From positions 97,098 to 161,097 of the forward strand of contig NZ_JACKTY010000041.1 of assembly GCF_025822605.1 (NCBI RefSeq): a stretch of DNA of 64,000 nt. Reading direction: 5' to 3'. Positions 60,781 to 64,000 of this stretch are shown piece after piece. The notes below the pieces were generated by a model. It saw nothing but the letters and a program-made list of their open reading frames with translations. It searched no databases and was not told where the DNA came from. The position numbers and the translations under genes were made by a program. This DNA comes from Mycolicibacterium komossense (GTDB lineage: Bacteria; Actinomycetota; Actinomycetes; Mycobacteriales; Mycobacteriaceae). Position 1 is the stretch's first letter. The number at the start of each line of letters is the position of its first letter.

Positions 60781-61080
60781 CTACTCGGCTTGACCGATCT
60801 CATCCAGACGCTGTCCCACCCGGGCCAGCGCCTCGTCGAAGATCTCCACTTTTTCGCCTCGCTTCTCGTTGGCGGGCTGGGCGGCGCCGCGGGACCCTTC
60901 GGTCTCCACTCGGGCCGCGCCCTGGCGCCGCAACAGGCTGAAGTTCTTTTCGCGCGCCGCCCTGAGCCGAGTCTGCAATTCCTTCAAGGACTTCGCGTCC
61001 AGTCGCGCCAGCACCTCGGGGTGGGTCTCGTCGATCAACGAGTTTTCCTGCGGCGTCAGGTTCACGTGGTGGTTGCTCAC
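60781..61080 (-). CDS. Conserved hypothetical protein, charged helical
   Basis: 99 residues from GTG 61080; an upstream ATG (61170) gives 129. Almost entirely charged and helical: HPEVLARLDAKSLKELQTRLRAAREKNFSLLRRQGAARVETEGSRGAAQPANEKRGEKVEIFDEALARVGQRLDEI. It looks like a coiled-coil or nucleic-acid-binding accessory protein. I do not recognise a named domain. 49 bases upstream of the GH114-like gene on the same strand. Confidence 0.65.
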   Translation of the reverse strand: MSNHHVNLTPQENSLIDETHPEVLARLDAKSLKELQTRLRAAREKNFSLLRRQGAARVETEGSRGAAQPANEKRGEKVEIFDEALARVGQRLDEIGQAE

Positions 61081-61260
61081 CGTAGATTCATATCGTGCGC
61101 CGGCCCTGCCCGTGCGACGAAACGCCGTGCGGGCCGCCGAACCGTCACCGATGCGCCATCTCCGCTTCATCAGTGCCCCAGCCCCGCCGTGACGCCGACT
61201 ACCAGCCCATCCGCCAGAGCAATCCCCTCTGCAGGGACACGGTGGTTTGTGTGGGGCTCT

Positions 61261-62631
61261 TCAGCGGCCGGAGACCGCATCGGCGACGCGGGCCAGCGGC
61301 GAACTGGTCGTCCGGCCGCGCTGTTCGGCGCGATCGGCAGCTCGGTAGGCGGCATAGAGCCCGTGCACGGCGATGAAGCGCAACGGTTCGATTTCCCACT
61401 TGCGCGAGCGGTGCCCCACCCATGGCAGATGCGTCAGTTCGGTATCGCGGGCCAGGACCAGATCGCACAGTGTGCGACCGGCCAGGTTCGTGGCGGTCAC
61501 ACCTGTGCCGACGTAGCCACCGGCGTACCCCAATCCGGTCGTGCGGTCGTAGTCGACCATCGCCGACCAGTCCCTGGGCACACCGAGCACTCCCGACCAG
61601 GCATGGTCGATCTTGGCCGAACACGCAGCGGGGAAGAAGCGTCGGAGCAGCGCAGCGAGACCAGCGATGGCCTGCGTCTGGGTACTGCCATCGGAGTCGA
61701 CAGCCGACCCGTAGCGATAGGGCACGCCCCGGCCACCGAACGCGATCCTGTCGTCGGCAGTGCGCTGGGCATACATGTAGACGTGGGCGTAGTCACCCAG
61801 CGTCTCGCGTCCCTGCCATCCGATCGAATCCCAGACGTCCTGGGGCAGCGGTTCGGTGACGATCATCGAAGAATTCATCGGCAGCCAGGTGCGGTGCTCA
61901 CCGCGAAGATTGGCCGTGAAGCCTTCAGTGGCCCGCAATATGCGCTGGGCACGCACTGGCCCGAACACGGTATCGACACGCCCCCGGGAGATCCCGAGCA
62001 CCGGGGTGTTCTCGTAAATAGTGACGCCCAACCGCTCGACAACGTCGGCGAGACCACGGACCAGCTTGACCGGATGAATCCGGGCGCAATGGGGATGCCA
62101 CAGTCCCCCGAGGGTGCCCGCCACATTGATCCGCTCAGCACTGTCGGTGCCTGACAGGAGTTCGACGTCGGTACCCGGCCACTTCTTGGCGGCTTGGGCA
62201 TCGGCCAGCAAGCGGGCGTGCTGTGCCGGGGTATAGGCGACGTTCAACTCACCGCCCTTATGGATATCGGCATCGATGCCTTCCGACGCCGCTACCGCGA
62301 TGACCTCGTCGACGGTGGCGTTGAGCGCACGCTGTTGCGCGGTGGCGGCCGCACGGCCGTGCGCGCGGGCGAGGTGGGCGGCTCCACCGGTGATGGAGTT
62401 GGTCAGCCAGCCGCCGTTGCGTCCGGATGCGCCGAACCCGGCAAAACGTGCCTCTAATACCGCGATTCGAAGATCGGGTTGCGCTTTCTTGAGGTAGTAA
62501 GCGCTCCACAACCCCGTATAGCCGGCCCCCACGATCGCGACATCGACATCGAGCGACGAGCCCAGAGCAGGCCTCGGGCGTGGAACGCCCACCTGCTGCC
62601 ACCAAAACGAGACACCGCCGTTGGCCGTCAC
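61261..62631 (-). CDS. FAD-dependent oxidoreductase, PuuB/DadA-like
   Basis: 456 residues from GTG 62631 with GAGGAG seven bases upstream. FAD site VDVAIVGAGYTGLWSAYYLKKAQPDLRIAVLEA followed by GFGASGRNGGWL, which is typical of gamma-glutamylputrescine oxidase (PuuB) and related amine oxidases; the C-terminal GYVGTGVTATNLAGRTLCDLVL completes the fold. It probably oxidises a primary or secondary amine to an imine or aldehyde. Divergent from an XRE-cupin regulator of the PuuR type and near an Lrp-family regulator, supporting a polyamine or amino acid locus that continues past the window. Confidence 0.88.
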   Translation of the reverse strand: MTANGGVSFWWQQVGVPRPRPALGSSLDVDVAIVGAGYTGLWSAYYLKKAQPDLRIAVLEARFAGFGASGRNGGWLTNSITGGAAHLARAHGRAAATAQQRALNATVDEVIAVAASEGIDADIHKGGELNVAYTPAQHARLLADAQAAKKWPGTDVELLSGTDSAERINVAGTLGGLWHPHCARIHPVKLVRGLADVVERLGVTIYENTPVLGISRGRVDTVFGPVRAQRILRATEGFTANLRGEHRTWLPMNSSMIVTEPLPQDVWDSIGWQGRETLGDYAHVYMYAQRTADDRIAFGGRGVPYRYGSAVDSDGSTQTQAIAGLAALLRRFFPAACSAKIDHAWSGVLGVPRDWSAMVDYDRTTGLGYAGGYVGTGVTATNLAGRTLCDLVLARDTELTHLPWVGHRSRKWEIEPLRFIAVHGLYAAYRAADRAEQRGRTTSSPLARVADAVSGR

Positions 62632-62692
62632 GCCGCCGCTCCTCGCTGGGAGTACCGGGTGTGGTTCATGAATCTCCTCGTTGTCGCCCGTC

Positions 62693-62741
62693 CACTCACC
62701 ACTTAACACCATGGTGAGTGATACTGTACAGATCGTTAAGT
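62693..62741. promoter_or_regulatory. Nested inverted repeats before XRE-cupin gene
   Basis: CACTCACC (62693-62700) and GGTGAGTG (62713-62720) are perfect eight-base arms with twelve bases between. A second pair, ACTTAAC (62701-62707) and GTTAAGT (62735-62741), interleaves with it. The region is the divergent promoter of the oxidase and the XRE-cupin regulator and is the likely operator of the latter. Confidence 0.6.
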
Positions 62742-62805
62742 AGACCGAATAGTGAAGCGGCGCACGCCCGCGACTATTCGAACACCCCCGGAAGCAGCTA
62801 CAGCG

Positions 62806-63414
62806 ATGCCCAAGACCACGGCGGTGGAGTCGCACGACGAGCATGCGAACACCCTCGGCGAGCGCGTGGCTGCGTATCGGCGTCTGCGCGGCATGAGCAT
62901 GCGTTTCCTGGCGGCGGGGGCGGGCGTCAGCCCGAGCTTCCTGAGCCAGCTCGAGCGCGGCCTGTCCAATGCAACCATCAACACGACGCGACGGATCGCC
63001 GCGGCGCTGGGTGTCTCACTTGCCGATCTCGTCGACGGCGAGATCAAATACACCCGCGGCGTGGTCCGGGCAATCGACCGGCCGCTGTATTCGGCCGACC
63101 TGGGCTGCGTCAAACACGTGGTGAGCCAGGCACCTCGCAGCTCCACGGAGATATACCAGGGCACGTTGGAGCCCGGTGGTGCCACCGGTATCTCACCCCT
63201 GTCCCACGACCACGCCCAGGAATTCCTGATCGTGCTGCGCGGAACGGTCCGCGTCACAGTCGGCCCCGATGTGTACGACATGTACCGCAACGACTCGCTG
63301 GAGTACTTCAGTTCCGTCCCCCACCTCGTCCAGAATGTTTCAGACGAGGCCGCCGAAGTCCTGTGGGTCACCGATGTTCCGAATGCAGTCGTCGCGCGCA
63401 GCGTCACTTCGTGA
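62806..63414 (+). CDS. XRE-cupin regulator (PuuR-like)
   Basis: 202 residues from ATG 62806; GTG 62752 is an alternative with no better ribosome site. XRE HTH at about residues 17-71 (LGERVAAYRRLRGMSMRFLAAGAGVSPSFLSQLERGLSNATINTTRRIAAALG) and a cupin at about 115-195 (SHDHAQEFLIVLRGTVRVTVG). Regulators of this build repress putrescine and amino-acid catabolic operons (PuuR, and relatives) and sense a small metabolite in the cupin. Divergent from the PuuB-like oxidase, which it should control. Confidence 0.87.
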   Translation: MPKTTAVESHDEHANTLGERVAAYRRLRGMSMRFLAAGAGVSPSFLSQLERGLSNATINTTRRIAAALGVSLADLVDGEIKYTRGVVRAIDRPLYSADLGCVKHVVSQAPRSSTEIYQGTLEPGGATGISPLSHDHAQEFLIVLRGTVRVTVGPDVYDMYRNDSLEYFSSVPHLVQNVSDEAAEVLWVTDVPNAVVARSVTS

Positions 63415-63722
63415 CTCGCCGGAGTTGCACGACGCCGGAAATGGCGACGAGGCGAGGACTGCCGGACCTCGACGGCGTTCGCGATATCGCGCGTCGACGA
63501 CCAATTCGCAGCGGGGGGCTGGCAGTTCCGCGCGAATCTCATCGAGTCACTGTGGCACACGACGGAGACAGTGCGCCCGTAGCGTGAACTCGTCTGCGAC
63601 CGGAAATCGCGCGGAGCCGCGCCGAGATCGACCAAAACGAATTCGCTCGTCACCAGCGGAATTCACAAGTGTTCTCGTTGTCACGATTGCACACAGCGAC
63701 GAATTCAGTGCATGATGCGAAG
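63415..63722. other. Intergenic stretch without a convincing gene
   Basis: About 310 bases between the XRE-cupin gene and the Lrp-like gene. No frame has a ribosome site and normal composition. The last 60 bases are AT-richer and probably hold the Lrp-gene promoter. Confidence 0.55.
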
Positions 63723-64000
63723 ATGCGCAGCGGGCCACACCGAACTCGTCTTCGTGTCGCCGCCTCCAGGACTACGGCAGCCGACAACTCCGACACCGCG
63801 GCCGGCGAGGACACCACCACCCAGGCGATCATCGAAATGCTCCAGCATGACGGCCGCCAATCGTATGCGGGGATCGGTAAGGCTGTCGGCCTGTCCGAGG
63901 CAGCGGTGCGCCAGCGGGTCCAACGACTCGTCGACGCCGGGGTGATGCAGATAGTCGCGGTCACCGATCCCATGCAACTGGGATTCGCCCGCCAGGCGAT
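63723..64000 (+). CDS. Lrp/AsnC-family regulator (5' part, runs off the window)
   Basis: 92 codons from ATG 63723; the gene is cut by the window edge. After a disordered 34-residue start the AsnC-type HTH is clear: QAIIEMLQHDGRQSYAGIGKAVGLSEAAVRQRVQRLVDAGVMQIVAV, ending in the TDPMQLGF segment that begins the ligand-binding domain. Lrp-family members sense amino acids. It lies near the PuuB-like oxidase and probably regulates an amine or amino-acid catabolic unit to the right. Confidence 0.85.
   Translation, partial: MRSGPHRTRLRVAASRTTAADNSDTAAGEDTTTQAIIEMLQHDGRQSYAGIGKAVGLSEAAVRQRVQRLVDAGVMQIVAVTDPMQLGFARQA

Overview
The window looks like a rapidly growing mycobacterium (Mycolicibacterium type). 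Base composition is high in GC, starts are often GTG or TTG, and neighbouring genes often overlap by ATGA or GTGA. Gene content agrees: polyprenol-phosphate-mannose synthase, MmpL transporter, DipZ, a PecA-type aspartic protease, an F420-type nitroreductase, a split lycopene cyclase carotenoid cluster and the mimABCD binuclear-iron monooxygenase. I see no tRNA, rRNA, CRISPR array, insertion sequence or phage gene, so this appears to be chromosomal accessory territory with a few core genes.

Layout. 0-6 kb: an exported protein, then a tightly coupled operon of a secreted-repeat lipoprotein, a ThDP enzyme, a SRPBCC protein, a KAS III-like protein and a HisC-like aminotransferase. This resembles a small, unfamiliar biosynthetic pathway. 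6-25 kb: mixed envelope and housekeeping genes (secreted hydrolase, PecA-like protease, acyltransferase, tex), a tyramine-oxidase-like pair with its TetR regulator, a Gdt1-family transporter behind a yybP-ykoY (Mn2+) riboswitch, a methyltransferase, an F420-type reductase, a polyprenol-P-mannose synthase beside an epimerase/PEP-swivel fusion, an MmpL protein, and two paralogous secreted LAS-like proteins. 25.5-31.2 kb: crtI-crtB-crtYc-crtYd-crtU-Rieske carotenoid operon, probably for an aromatic carotenoid of the isorenieratene (leprotene) type; crtE is absent. 31-36 kb: aldo/keto reductase, hydroxyacid dehydrogenase, TetR, exported protein, GAF-ANTAR regulator.

36.5-45.7 kb: the mim alkane/phenol monooxygenase operon (mimA, mimB, mimC, mimD, alcohol dehydrogenase, a small protein, the dedicated chaperonin mimG) with the divergent activator mimR. 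Two identical-pattern palindromes lie between mimR and mimA, and a very strong hairpin lies between mimA and mimB.

45.7-56.7 kb: a catabolic island. It holds P450 plus ferredoxin, M20 amidohydrolase, VOC protein, a MerR-XRE-cupin regulator, then cyclase, flavin reductase, HpaB-type monooxygenase, RidA and an NCS1 permease, with a divergent L-serine dehydratase. The second half has the same functional parts list as the Rut pyrimidine pathway (oxygenase, flavin reductase, RidA, hydrolase, permease) but with unrelated enzyme families. It is my best candidate, with the 1.5-5.9 kb operon, for an undescribed pathway.

56.7-64 kb: Nudix hydrolase, cyanase, DipZ, a GH114-like lipoprotein, a small conserved protein, and a PuuB-like oxidase with a divergent XRE-cupin regulator. 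An Lrp-type regulator runs off the right edge; this end probably belongs to an amine or polyamine catabolic locus.
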